Shown here: piece after piece, positions 55,045-64,000 of the stretch | Layout: every line of letters begins with the position of its first letter | How positions within the stretch are numbered: the first letter of the stretch is position 1 | Source: Methylobacillus glycogenes JCM 2850 | GTDB lineage: Bacteria > Pseudomonadota > Gammaproteobacteria > Burkholderiales > Methylophilaceae | Assembly: GCF_000617925.1 (NCBI RefSeq) | Contig: NZ_BAMT01000007.1 | Location: 1 to 64,000 of the forward strand | DNA: 64,000 nucleotides | Direction: 5' to 3' | Position numbers and translations under genes: made by a program | Notes under the pieces: generated by a model | Databases searched by the model: none | Told to the model about the DNA's origin: nothing | Seen by the model: only the letters and a program-made list of their open reading frames with translations

Positions 55045-57479
55045 ATGTCATCACCTGTTTTACCGGCTAGCTTGCAACGCAAGTTATCCAGCATTGCGGT
55101 TGCGCAAGTACTTTCCACCTTATTGCTGCTGGTGCCTGCGCTCTACGTCACGCCAGCCCAGGCTGATACCCCTACCAAGTCCTACCAGATTGCCCCAGGC
55201 CCGCTGAAGCAGGCGCTTAACCAGTTTGGCCGTGATGCCCAGGTCATGATCTCGTTTTCCAGCGAGTTGACCGCAGGCCTCACCAGCCCCGGCCTCAACG
55301 ACAATGTCAGCCTGCAAGATGGCCTGGGCAAGTTGTTGCAAGGCACAGGCCTGGAAGCAGTAGAGCAAGCCAATGGCGGCTTCCTGCTGCGCAAGGCGGC
55401 TAACCCCAGCCACACTTCATCGACTCTGGAAGAAGTCACGGTCAAGGCCAGCAAGGATGCCACCAGTGAAAACACGGGTTCCTACACCACCTCTGCCACA
55501 GCGGCCGCCACCAAGCTGCCTTTGTCTCTGCGCCATACACCACAATCGGTGAGCGTGATTACGCGCAGCCGCATGGATGATCAAAACCTCACGCAGTTGC
55601 AGGATGTGCTGGAACAAACCGTGGGCATCAGCGTGGTGCAAAGCGGTTATGTAGGGGCCAACTGGAACACCTTCCAGTCACGTGGTTTCACTATCAGCAA
55701 CTATCTGGTGGATGGTGTGCCCATGCGTAATGGTTTTGAGCTGATGACCTCGGATATGTCCTTCTATGACAGGCTGGAAATTGTGCGCGGAGCCACAGGC
55801 TTGATGCAGGGTGTAGGCTCGCCTGCGGGTAGCATCAACTTTGTACGCAAGAAGCCTACGCGTGATTTCCAGGCTTCGGTGACAGGCCAGTTAGGCTCAT
55901 GGGATAACTACCGCGGCATGCTGGATATCTCCACCCCGCTCAATGAAGATGGCAGCGTGCGTGGCCGTGTGGTTGCAGTCAAGCAGGATAGTGGCTCCTA
56001 TATAGAACGCTTTGGCCTGCAGCGCGAAATGCTGTACGGCATAGTAGAAGCGGATATTTCGCCAGATACCCTATTCACCGCCGGGCTTGAATACCAGAAC
56101 CATGAAACCCATGACTCGCCTGAAGCTGGCTTGCCGCTGGTATTCAGCAATGGTGCTCACACCCAGTGGAAGCGTTCCAAAAACCCTGGAGCAGAATGGG
56201 CTTATAGCGAGAACGAAAAGCTGGGGTTCTTCACCTCGCTGGAACATAGTTTTGCCAACCAGTGGCGCGGCAAAATCCAGTTCAATCATTCACGCAATCG
56301 TTACGACAGCATGATAGGTGCCGGGGGCTCTGGCAGTCTCAATGCGGTGACCGGGAGTGGCGTGACCTTGTGGGGTGGACGCTGGCAGGCAAAGCCTGTA
56401 CAGAATGCGGTGGATATCTCTGCCAGGGGGCCATTCACCTTTGCTGGGCGCGAGCACGAGCTGGTAGTGGGCGTGAATTACTCATACACCGATTACAAAG
56501 CACCTAACTACCGCATCTGGGATTTCATTCCTGTGAGCAATTACTACAACTGGAATGGTGCGGTGAGAAACCCTGACATTCCGGTGACTGGCCATAATGA
56601 TTTCATGGAACGGCAACTGGGCGCTTACTTGACTGCGCGCTTTAAACCTACTGACCAGTGGGCCATTCTGGCGGGTGGACGTGTTATCCATTGGCATCGC
56701 TCTACAGATACCTACGGCGTCAATGGCTCGTATGCCCATGCGGGTCGCGCGGAAACTGGCGTGTTCACGCCCTATCTGGCCACTACTTACGACCTCAACT
56801 CTCAGGCATCGCTGTATGCCAGCTACACCAAGATATTCAGCCCACAAACCAGTATGGATGTGAACGGCAATTATCTTGACCCATTGGAAGGTCATAGCTA
56901 TGAGGCAGGGATCAAGCATGAGCTGTATGGTGGTCGCCTCAATACCAGCCTCGCTGTGTTCCGTGTAGAGCAGGATAATGAAGCGGTGCGCGATGGCACA
57001 CGTCTGGCTCCCAATGGTGGCGCTGCCTATACGGCTGAAAAGGGCACGCTAAGCCGTGGCTTTGAAGCGAGATCAATGGGGAAGTGGCCCCTGGCTGGCA
57101 GGTTGGCGGTGGCTATACCTTCCGTATTTCGCAAAAAGCTAATGGCGACAAGATTCAGACGGTAACGCCGCAAAACCTGTTCAAGCTGTTCACCAGCTAT
57201 CGTTTGCCCGGCGAGTGGAACAAGCTGGTGCTGGGCGGTGGTGTTAACTGGCAGAGCCGTATCTACACCAATGATACCGGGCCAGCTGCGCAACGCTTTA
57301 CCCAGGGCAGCTATGCCGTGGTCAACCTGATGGCGCGCTATCAGTGGAATGATCATTTCTATACCGCACTCAACCTCAACAACCTGTTCGACAAAACCTA
57401 TTACACCAATACTGGGGCGAATATGGGTTTCTATGGCACGCCACGCAATGCCATGCTGACTTTCAACTATCAGTTCTAA
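55045..57479 (+). CDS. TonB-dependent siderophore receptor with STN signalling domain (one frame break)
   Basis: About 811 residues after repair. A signal peptide (cleavage near ADTPTK) is followed by an STN domain (about 45-112, SYQIAPGPLKQALNQFGRDA) that contacts FecR, a plug (about 150-270, SRGFTISNYLVDGVPM) and the 22-strand barrel. The C-terminal Phe of MLTFNYQF is the outer-membrane signature. It resembles FpvA/FhuE-type ferri-siderophore receptors. The break at 57069 (GCGAG for GCGGAG) is repaired to GFEAEINGEVAPGWQVGGGY. Confidence 0.92.
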
Positions 57480-57496
57480 GCCGGGTTTGGCTAAGC

Positions 57497-57520
57497 AAGG
57501 GGGCGCAAGCCCCTTTTTTA
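57497..57520 (+). terminator. Terminator of the receptor gene
   Basis: AAGGGGGC, GCAA, GCCCCTTT then T-rich. An 8-bp stem with one G-T pair. Confidence 0.85.
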
Positions 57521-57741
57521 TTGGCGCACAGAGTTGGTGCCGTGTTGCAGTGAGTGCTGAAGATGAAATGGCATCTTATATAATTGAAATAAAAGGAATA
57601 AATCATATTGTCCGCAGCCTGGCCTATAGGCGAAATGCAAATAAGGGGCACGCTTTTTTCATGCTGCAATAACAAGCTGCCATAAGAGTTTTATATAAAA
57701 CAACGACTTGTATAAATCATAAAATTAAGTACCAGGGTTTT

Positions 57742-57787
57742 TGCACTGAAATTGTGCATAAATCACCTATGGGCACGGTTTTAGTGC
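57742..57787 (+). promoter_or_regulatory. Two NtrC-like enhancer sites upstream of gltB
   Basis: Site 1 is TGCAC, seven bases, GTGCA (57742-57758). Site 2 is GCAC, seven bases, GTGC (57773-57787). Both have the TGCAC-N7-GTGCA architecture of NtrC sites such as those before glnA. Their centres are 30 bases apart, close to three helical turns, and lie about 145-175 bases upstream of a sigma-54 promoter. Confidence 0.72.
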
Positions 57788-57918
57788 GATTTTGTAATTC
57801 AGGTGCGTGGAGAGGGGAAGATTTTGCAGGGAGTGGGCACGAATTAATTACTTGTAATTCATTGCCTTATTTGGCATGAGTAAGAAATTCTGGCGAGGGT
57901 AAGTGTGCGCTTGGTCTG

Positions 57919-57934
57919 TGGCATAAACCTTGCT
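57919..57934 (+). promoter_or_regulatory. Sigma-54 promoter of gltB
   Basis: TGGCATAAACCTTGCT matches the -24/-12 consensus TGGCAYRNNNNTTGCW at every defined position. Transcription would start near 57945, giving a leader of about 125 bases with a hairpin (CCCACT/AGTGGG, 57947-57964). The rest of the 57521-58071 spacer contains no credible gene. Confidence 0.82.
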
Positions 57935-58071
57935 TACGGCTTAAGCCCCACTAAAATCAGTGGGTGTGCTTGCGCTGAGGACTGAGGTCAAAGATACACC
58001 ATGTTGTGCTTTAGTCAAAGTCTTGGCGGCAGGCGTCACAGAATTCTTTAGAAATTGCTGGAGAAGTACAC

Positions 58072-61000
58072 TTGAGCATCATCAATCAGACCTTGAGCGA
58101 CAGCCCTGTTAACAACACAGGCTTGTATGACAGTTCCCTGGAAAAGGACAACTGTGGTGTTGGTTTCATTACCCGCAAGGACGGCGTGCAGACGCACGAC
58201 GTGCTGCTCAAGGGGCATGAGGCACTCTGTACCATTCCTCACCGTGGCGGCATGTCAGCCGAAGGCGTGGGCGATGGCGCGGGCGTTTCGATTGATCTCT
58301 CGCTGGCCTTCTTTAGCCGCGTCACTGGCCTGTCCTTAGAAGCTGGCCGCTTTGGCGTAGGTAACTTCTTCCTGCCTAGCGATGTGGCAGCCCATGCTGC
58401 GGCTGAAGACATCATACGCAAGGCACTGGCTGACAAAGGTCTGGAAGTGCTGCAGGTGCGTGAAGTGCCTGTCGATAACGATGCCATCCGCCCTGCCGCA
58501 GTGCGCTATCAGCTGCCTATTCAGCAATGGATTTTCGCAGCGCCTGCCAGCCTGGATGCGCAGCAATTTGACCGCAGCATTTACCAGGCATTGCTGGTCA
58601 TTGAAGAACAGGCATACACCACCGATAGTCTGGCTGGTCTTTATCCACTGTCCATGTCTGCGCATACCCAGGTACTCAAGGGCCGCCTCAATTCCAATGA
58701 GGTGATTCCCTACTTCCATGACCTGATGGCAGAAGATCATGCGGTGCACACCATGTATTTCCATACACGGTTCTCCACCAATACTGACCCGCACCCCAGC
58801 ATGGCGCAGCTTTCCGCATGATGGCGCACAACGGTGAACTGAACACCGACCGTAAAAACCGCATTGCCGAGGCCGCGCTGGCGCGTGCCCGCAATGGCAA
58901 GATTTTCCGTCCCAAGGGTCAGTCTGACAGCTCACGTCTGGATCAAACCCTGAACAGCCGCCTGATGGATGATGGCCTGGACCTGGTCACCGCTGTGGTG
59001 TCCATGATGCCGCCTGCCTGGGAAAACGATGAGACCCTGCCAGACAATATCAAGGCCATGCTGGAGTACTTCTCCCTTTATGAAGAGAAGAACGATGGCC
59101 CGGCTGCGCTGATCTTTGGTAATGGTGCCGTAGTGGGTGCTCGCCTTGACCGTCTGGGCCTGCGCCCACTGCGTAGCGTGGAAACCGCAGAATACCTCTG
59201 CGTGATGTCCGAAGCTGGCCAGATCAACTTCCCGGCTGAGTCCGTGCTGAATCGTGGCCGTATCGAAGCGGGCGGCATGCTGTACTTCGACCATGCCCAG
59301 CAGCGCTCTTTCGGCACGCTGGATACCCTGGAAATGCTGGCTGGCCAACGTGATTACGCAGCACTGCTGGCCAAGGCCAGGCTGATCTCAGCAGCCTGCC
59401 TGCGGTAGCAGCAGAAGTTGCAGGCTCACCACAGCGTTATCAAGGCAATCTGGAGCGCTACCAGCGCTTTGTGGCTTACTACCACAATCAGGAAAGCTTC
59501 AAGTTCATGATGGACCCCATGCTGGCTACTGGCGCTGAGAAAATCTCCGCCATGGGCTACGGCAATGCCATCAATGCGCTGACCGATCATGAAGCGGCGT
59601 TGCACACTACTTCTCGCAGCGTTTTGCGCAGGTGACCAACCCGCCACTGGATTCCATCCGTGAAGCCGATGGCATGACCCTGCGCGTGGCGCTGGGTGCC
59701 AAGCCCAATATGAACAAGGGCAAAGGTAGGCAGATCGTTATCGCTTCACCCATCATCAATCATCTGGACATGCTCAAGCTGCGTGACCAGCAAGAAACGC
59801 CTTATCGCCGTTTCGAGATGCTCTATGCCCCGGTGCTGAACAATGCCACGGCCAATGAACAGGCGCTGGAAAAAGCCATAGACGAGCTTGCCAATGCAGT
59901 AGTGGCGTTTGCGCGTGAAGAAGGCGGCATAGCCGTCATTTCTGACCGTCATGTTTCTTCCAGCCTGGCGGCCATGCCGTTGCTGCTGGTGGTATCTGCC
60001 ATCAATCAACGCCTGATTGATGAAGGTCTGCGTCTGGATGTTTCCCTGATTGCCGAGAGCGGTCAGGTAGCTTCCTCGCACCATATTGCTGCCGCCCTGG
60101 GCTTTGGTGCATCTGCCGTCTACCCACTGGGTGTGCAGGTGCGTGCCGAAGAGAAATACGGCGACGATGCCGACAAGGCGTTCAAGAAGTACGCAAAGGC
60201 CGCAGAAAAAGCCCTGATGAAGACCATGGGCAAGGTCGGCCTGTGCACTGTGGAAAGCTATATAGCGGCGAATTCTTCGAGCCTAACTTCCTCAATACCA
60301 ATGACCGTGTATTGAAGAAATACTTCCCCAACCTCAAAACCCCAGTCGGCGGCGCTGATTTTGCCGTGATTGCGCAGATGGTGGTGGATTGGCATCAACG
60401 TGCCCTGACCGTGACCGACGAAAACAGCGTGCCGCTGTTGGGCCTGTTCAAGGAGCGCTCTGAGGGTGCGGGTCACTCCTTCGGCACCATCGCCGTGCGT
60501 GGTTTTGTCGATATGACCGAGGAAAAAATCCATTTCGACAAGGTGGGTCAGCGTGCGGAAGATGACTTCCTGCGCCTGATGACACTGTCGCGTCTGGAAG
60601 ATGCGTTTGCCCTGAAGAAGGAAGACGCGTTCAGCAAGGGCAGTTTTGATCGCCTGTCCAAAGACGATATCGATAACTTCCAGCTCACCAAGAGCTACCG
60701 CAGCTTCTCGCACATGATGGCAGAAGAGCGCGCCAAGCGCCCTGCCGCCCTGCGCGATGTGCTGGAATTCCCTGCTGATCTCAGCCAGCTGTCTACTGAG
60801 CAAGAGTTTGCCCGTGTGCTGGCGCGCTTTGCCGTGTTTGGCAACAACAGCATCATGCTGCGCGGCCTGGAGTGCCAGGATCAAGGCAATGGCCGTTTCA
60901 GCCTGCAACTCAGCGGTGCCAAGTCCGCAGATATCAACCGTCTGTCCACCCTGGCGCAAGCGCTGATTGCACGCTTTGGCAAAGATATCAGCGGCCATTG

Positions 61001-63590
61001 GCTGGAAGGCAGCGCCCTGACAGTTGAAGCCCAAGGTCAGGCTGCGGCCTACCTCAAGCTCTTGCGCGTGGCACCTGCCAGCTTGCCATTGTCAGAAGTG
61101 CAGCCAGCCAGCGAAATTACCCGCAGCTTTGCCTCCGGTGCCATGAGTCATGGCGCGCTGGTGGCCCCGGCCCATGAGGCAGTGGCGCACGGTACCAATA
61201 TGGTGGGCGGCATGTCCAATTCCGGTGAAGGTGGCGAACACATCACCCGCTACGGCACCCTGCGTGCCTCACGCATCAAGCAGCTGGCTTCTGGTCGCTT
61301 TGGCGTCTGGGCGGGCTATCTGGCTGACCCCATGCTGGAAGAGTTGGAAATCAAGATAGGCCAGGGTGCCAAGCCTGGTGAAGGTGGTCAATTGCCTGCG
61401 CCCAAGGTGACAGTGGAAATTGCCGCTGCGCGTGGTGGTACACCTGGTGTAGAGCTGGTTTCCCCACCACCCCACCACGATACTTATTCCATTGAAGATC
61501 TGGCGCAGCTGATTCATGACTGCAAGGCCGCCCGTGTGCGTGTGATCGTCAAATTGGTGTCCTCAGAAGGCATAGGCACCATTGCGGTAGGCGTAGCCAA
61601 GGCTGGTGCCGATGTGATTAACGTGGCGGGTAATACTGGCGGTACTGGTGCGGCTTCAGTCACCAGCCTCAAGTACACAGGCCGTGCTGCGGAAATTGGT
61701 ATCGCTGAAGTGCATCAGGCGCTGTGCGCCAACGGTCTGCGCGATAAAGTCATCCTGCGTTGCTCAGGCGCGCATCAAACTGCCAGCGATGTGGTGAAGT
61801 CGGCCATGCTCGGTGGTGATAGCTTTGAATTCGGCACCACCGCGCTGATGATGCTGAAATGCGTGATGGCGAAGAACTGCAACGTCAAGTGCCCGGCAGG
61901 TCTTACCACCAATGCCGAAGTGTTTGATGGTGACCCACGCGCACTGGCCCAATATCTGTTGAACGTGGCGCACGAAACCCGCGAGATTCTGGCCGAGATA
62001 GGCCTGCACTCCCTGGCTGAGGCGCGTGGTCGCTCCGATCTGCTGCAATTGCTGGATCACCCCTCCAGCGTGGGCCAGCTTGATCTGCGCGCCATGCTGA
62101 CCGTGGTGCCTGAAGTCAAGATTGCCAGCCCGGTCTATATGGAAAAAGATTTTGCGCTGGATGATGCCTTTATCGACCTGCTGCGTGCCAACCTGGTTGA
62201 TGGCAAGCAACAGCAAGTCAGCCTGGGCGAAGGCCGCAGGCTCAACAACTGCAACAAGACCGTTGGTGGTCAACTGGCCATCGATATCGAGCGCATGCTC
62301 AACCACGAGTTTAGTGCTGAGCAGGCACTGAGCCTGCCTGCAGCGGCGGTGGATAAGCGCGGTCGTCGCTTCCTCAAGCCACGCAGCGTGCTGGTGAACA
62401 CCAGTGGTTCTGCTGGTCAGTCTTACGGTGCTTTCTGCAACGACGGCATGGTGATGCGTCACAGCGGTACTTGTAACGATGGCGTAGGCAAGGGCCAGAA
62501 CGGTGGCGAAATTATTGTCGTATCACCTGGTGGTGGTTCCGAGCAGGCAGGTGGCAATGTGCTGGTGGGTAACTTTGCGCTGTTTGGCGCCACGGGTGGC
62601 CGTTTGTTTGTTGAAGGCCAGGCGGGTGACCGCTTTGCGGTGCGTAACTCCGGCACTAGTGCCGTGGTTGAAGGCGTGGGTGATTTTGCCTGCGAATACA
62701 TGACCAATGGCGCGGTGCTCAACCTGGGTGCTTTCGGCAAGGGCTTCGGCAATGGCATGAGCGGTGGTTTTGCTTACCAGTACGACCCATACAGCCAATT
62801 GGCAGGCAAGGCCGCGGCAGATTCCGTCTTGCTGGGTTCGATTACCGATGGCAGCGAAATGGCCAAGGTACATGCGCAGGCGATTCAGCAACTGTTGCAA
62901 TGGCATGTTGAGGCCACAGGCTCCAAGCGTGCCATCTGGCTGCTTGAAAACTGGGAAACCGAGCAACAGCACTTTGTCTATGTGATGCCACGCGCCCTGC
63001 TGCTGTATCAGGACAGCGAGGAAATCCTCAAGGCAAAGCCCCGCAAGGAATTGCTGGAAGAGCTGTCCACAGCGCTGGCCAGCCACCAGGTACGCAAGTT
63101 CAAACTGGCTTACCGTGATGGCAAGCCCGTGCTGAATGGCAAGGTGCCAGGCTATGGCGAGACCGACAGCGAAACCATGTATGAGCTGTTGAATAACTAC
63201 ACCGTGCTCAATATGGCGCAGCAAGTGGCTTTGGCAAAAGTGCCGCAGGCCACGGATGTGGCAGACCCAGCGGTACAGAAGGCGGTACGCAATCTGTTGC
63301 TGACCGAAGACTTTGTGCTGATGCAGAAGCTGCAGCGTTATGCGCGTGAAGCCATAGACAGCTATAACGACCAGGAACTGGCGGTGCTGATTGCGGACAA
63401 GCGTCTGCGTGATTACAAATCAGCCATGAGCCAGCGCAACATCCTCTCCATGGACAGTCCAGGCACTTATGGCTGGATCATCCATCAGAGCAGCAAGAAT
63501 GTCGCCCTCATGGGTGCCCTGCCCAGCCTGGAAGCCTTGTTTGCCAAGGCCTCGCTGCTGGAACTGGCCACTACGCTTAAATCCAATTAA
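58072..63590 (+). CDS. gltB: Glutamate synthase large subunit, long form (four frame breaks)
   Basis: About 1840 residues after repair; ordinary GltB has about 1500. The glutaminase nucleophile Cys is in LEKDNCGVGFITRKDG. The FMN-binding synthase domain has GMSNSGEGGEHITRYGT and LVSPPPHHDTYSIEDLAQLI. The 3Fe-4S cysteines are CVMAKNCNVKCPAGL, and the beta-helix domain has GGEIIVVSPGGGSEQAGGNV. Extra length lies between the glutaminase and synthase domains and in about 190 C-terminal residues. Breaks at 58810, 59380, 59606 and 60265 each lack one base. The start is TTG 58072 after GGAG. Confidence 0.93.
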
Positions 63591-63606
63591 ACCCTGACTG
63601 TACGCA

Positions 63607-63634
63607 GCATGCCGCGCCCCATGGCGCGGCATGC
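63607..63634. terminator. Perfect 12-bp hairpin after gltB
   Basis: GCATGCCGCGCC, CCAT, GGCGCGGCATGC. No T-run follows, so it may stabilise a message end or separate partial transcripts rather than terminate strictly. Confidence 0.5.
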
Positions 63635-63659
63635 ATGCTGATTGAGTAATAATCGCATA

Positions 63660-64000
63660 ATGAACATGCCCTATATCCCTGAAGACTCACCCTTCAATCA
63701 AGACCAGAAAGCCTGGCTGGCTGGTTTCATGGCTGGCTTGCAAACGCGTTTGATCAATACCGCAGATGCGGGTGGTCGCAGCAAGCCGCCCATCTATATC
63801 CTCTACGGTTCCCAGACTGGCAATGCCGAAGGCCTGGCTAGAACCGCCGCCGCCAGTGCCAAGCAGCATGGCCTGGAGCCAGTGGTGCAGTCGCTGGATG
63901 AAGTGGAAATGGAGGCCCTGGGCAAGATGCGCCGCGTGCTGGTGGTAACTTCCACCTATGGCGAAGGCGAAATGCCGGACAATGCCGAACTGTTCTGGGA
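63660..64000 (+). CDS. Flavodoxin-domain reductase, CysJ-like (3' end outside window)
   Basis: The first 113 residues are visible. QKAWLAGFMAGLQTRL resembles the helix that precedes flavodoxin in sulfite reductase flavoprotein. The flavodoxin domain has PPIYILYGSQTGNAEGLART (FMN phosphate loop SQTGNAE) and VLVVTSTYGEGEMPDNAELF. Diflavin NADPH reductases have this beginning. Its place directly after gltB, where gltD is expected, suggests a possible electron donor to the synthase. The second half is unseen, so a single-domain protein cannot be excluded. Confidence 0.8.
   Translation, partial: MNMPYIPEDSPFNQDQKAWLAGFMAGLQTRLINTADAGGRSKPPIYILYGSQTGNAEGLARTAAASAKQHGLEPVVQSLDEVEMEALGKMRRVLVVTSTYGEGEMPDNAELFW

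Noticed and set aside
57487-57672. 61-residue frame after the receptor terminator
   Set aside because: It overlaps the terminator, has no family resemblance, and lies in the gltB control region; composition fits chance.

Overview
The window looks like the replication-origin region of a betaproteobacterial chromosome. Gene content and order (gyrB-dnaN-dnaA facing rpmH-rnpA-yidD-yidC-mnmE, then mnmG-rsmG-parA-parB, atpIBEFHAGDC, glmU-glmS, plus malate:quinone oxidoreductase and a PEP-CTERM protein) fit the Methylophilaceae/Nitrosomonadales. That placement is an inference from order and protein style, not from a search.

Layout. 1-9.1 kb: end of a DUF3426 protein with a QAEET tandem repeat, an OxyR-type regulator divergent from an HPP/CBS membrane protein, an MscS channel, tiny membrane peptides, HU, a GNAT enzyme, MsrB, a DUF4186 protein and Mqo. 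9.1-17.3 kb: AzoR, a GNAT gene divergent from a MocR regulator, a BON protein, a hydrolase, tRNA-Glu, DinB, a LysR regulator divergent from a DUF2798 protein, an SRPBCC protein and a second tiny peptide. 17.3-21 kb: an exported GH2 glycosidase and a PAS-GGDEF-GAF protein. 21.2-36.2 kb: the origin core, with gyrB-dnaN-dnaA on the minus strand, candidate DnaA boxes, three parS or near-parS sites, the rpmH-mnmE cluster, a PEP-CTERM protein, and mnmG-rsmG-parA-parB. 36.3-46.7 kb: the complete F1Fo ATP synthase operon, then glmU-glmS. 46.8-53.3 kb: copper-handling small proteins, an OmpR/EnvZ-type two-component pair and a multi-PAS GGDEF-EAL protein. 53.4-57.5 kb: a Fur-box-led fecI-fecR-TonB receptor cell-surface signalling unit. 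57.5-64 kb: an unusually long glutamate synthase behind a textbook sigma-54 promoter with two upstream NtrC-like dyads, then the start of a flavodoxin-domain (CysJ-like) reductase.

The most striking sequence-wide property is that at least 17 single-base deletions break 14 genes, including essential ones (dnaA, atpH, atpD; gltB four times). Every one has the same sign, and most can be explained as loss of one base from a run of 2-4 identical bases. Restoring one base makes every complete affected gene whole and of normal family length. I read these as sequencing or assembly errors, so the genes are annotated as full-length with a noted frame break.

The best biological leads are the NtrC/sigma-54 control region with the long-form glutamate synthase and its flavodoxin-type neighbour, a pair of homologous 25- and 33-residue peptides at two loci, the helically phased 7-bp repeats before the TonB receptor, and the palindrome-rich OxyR/HPP spacer.
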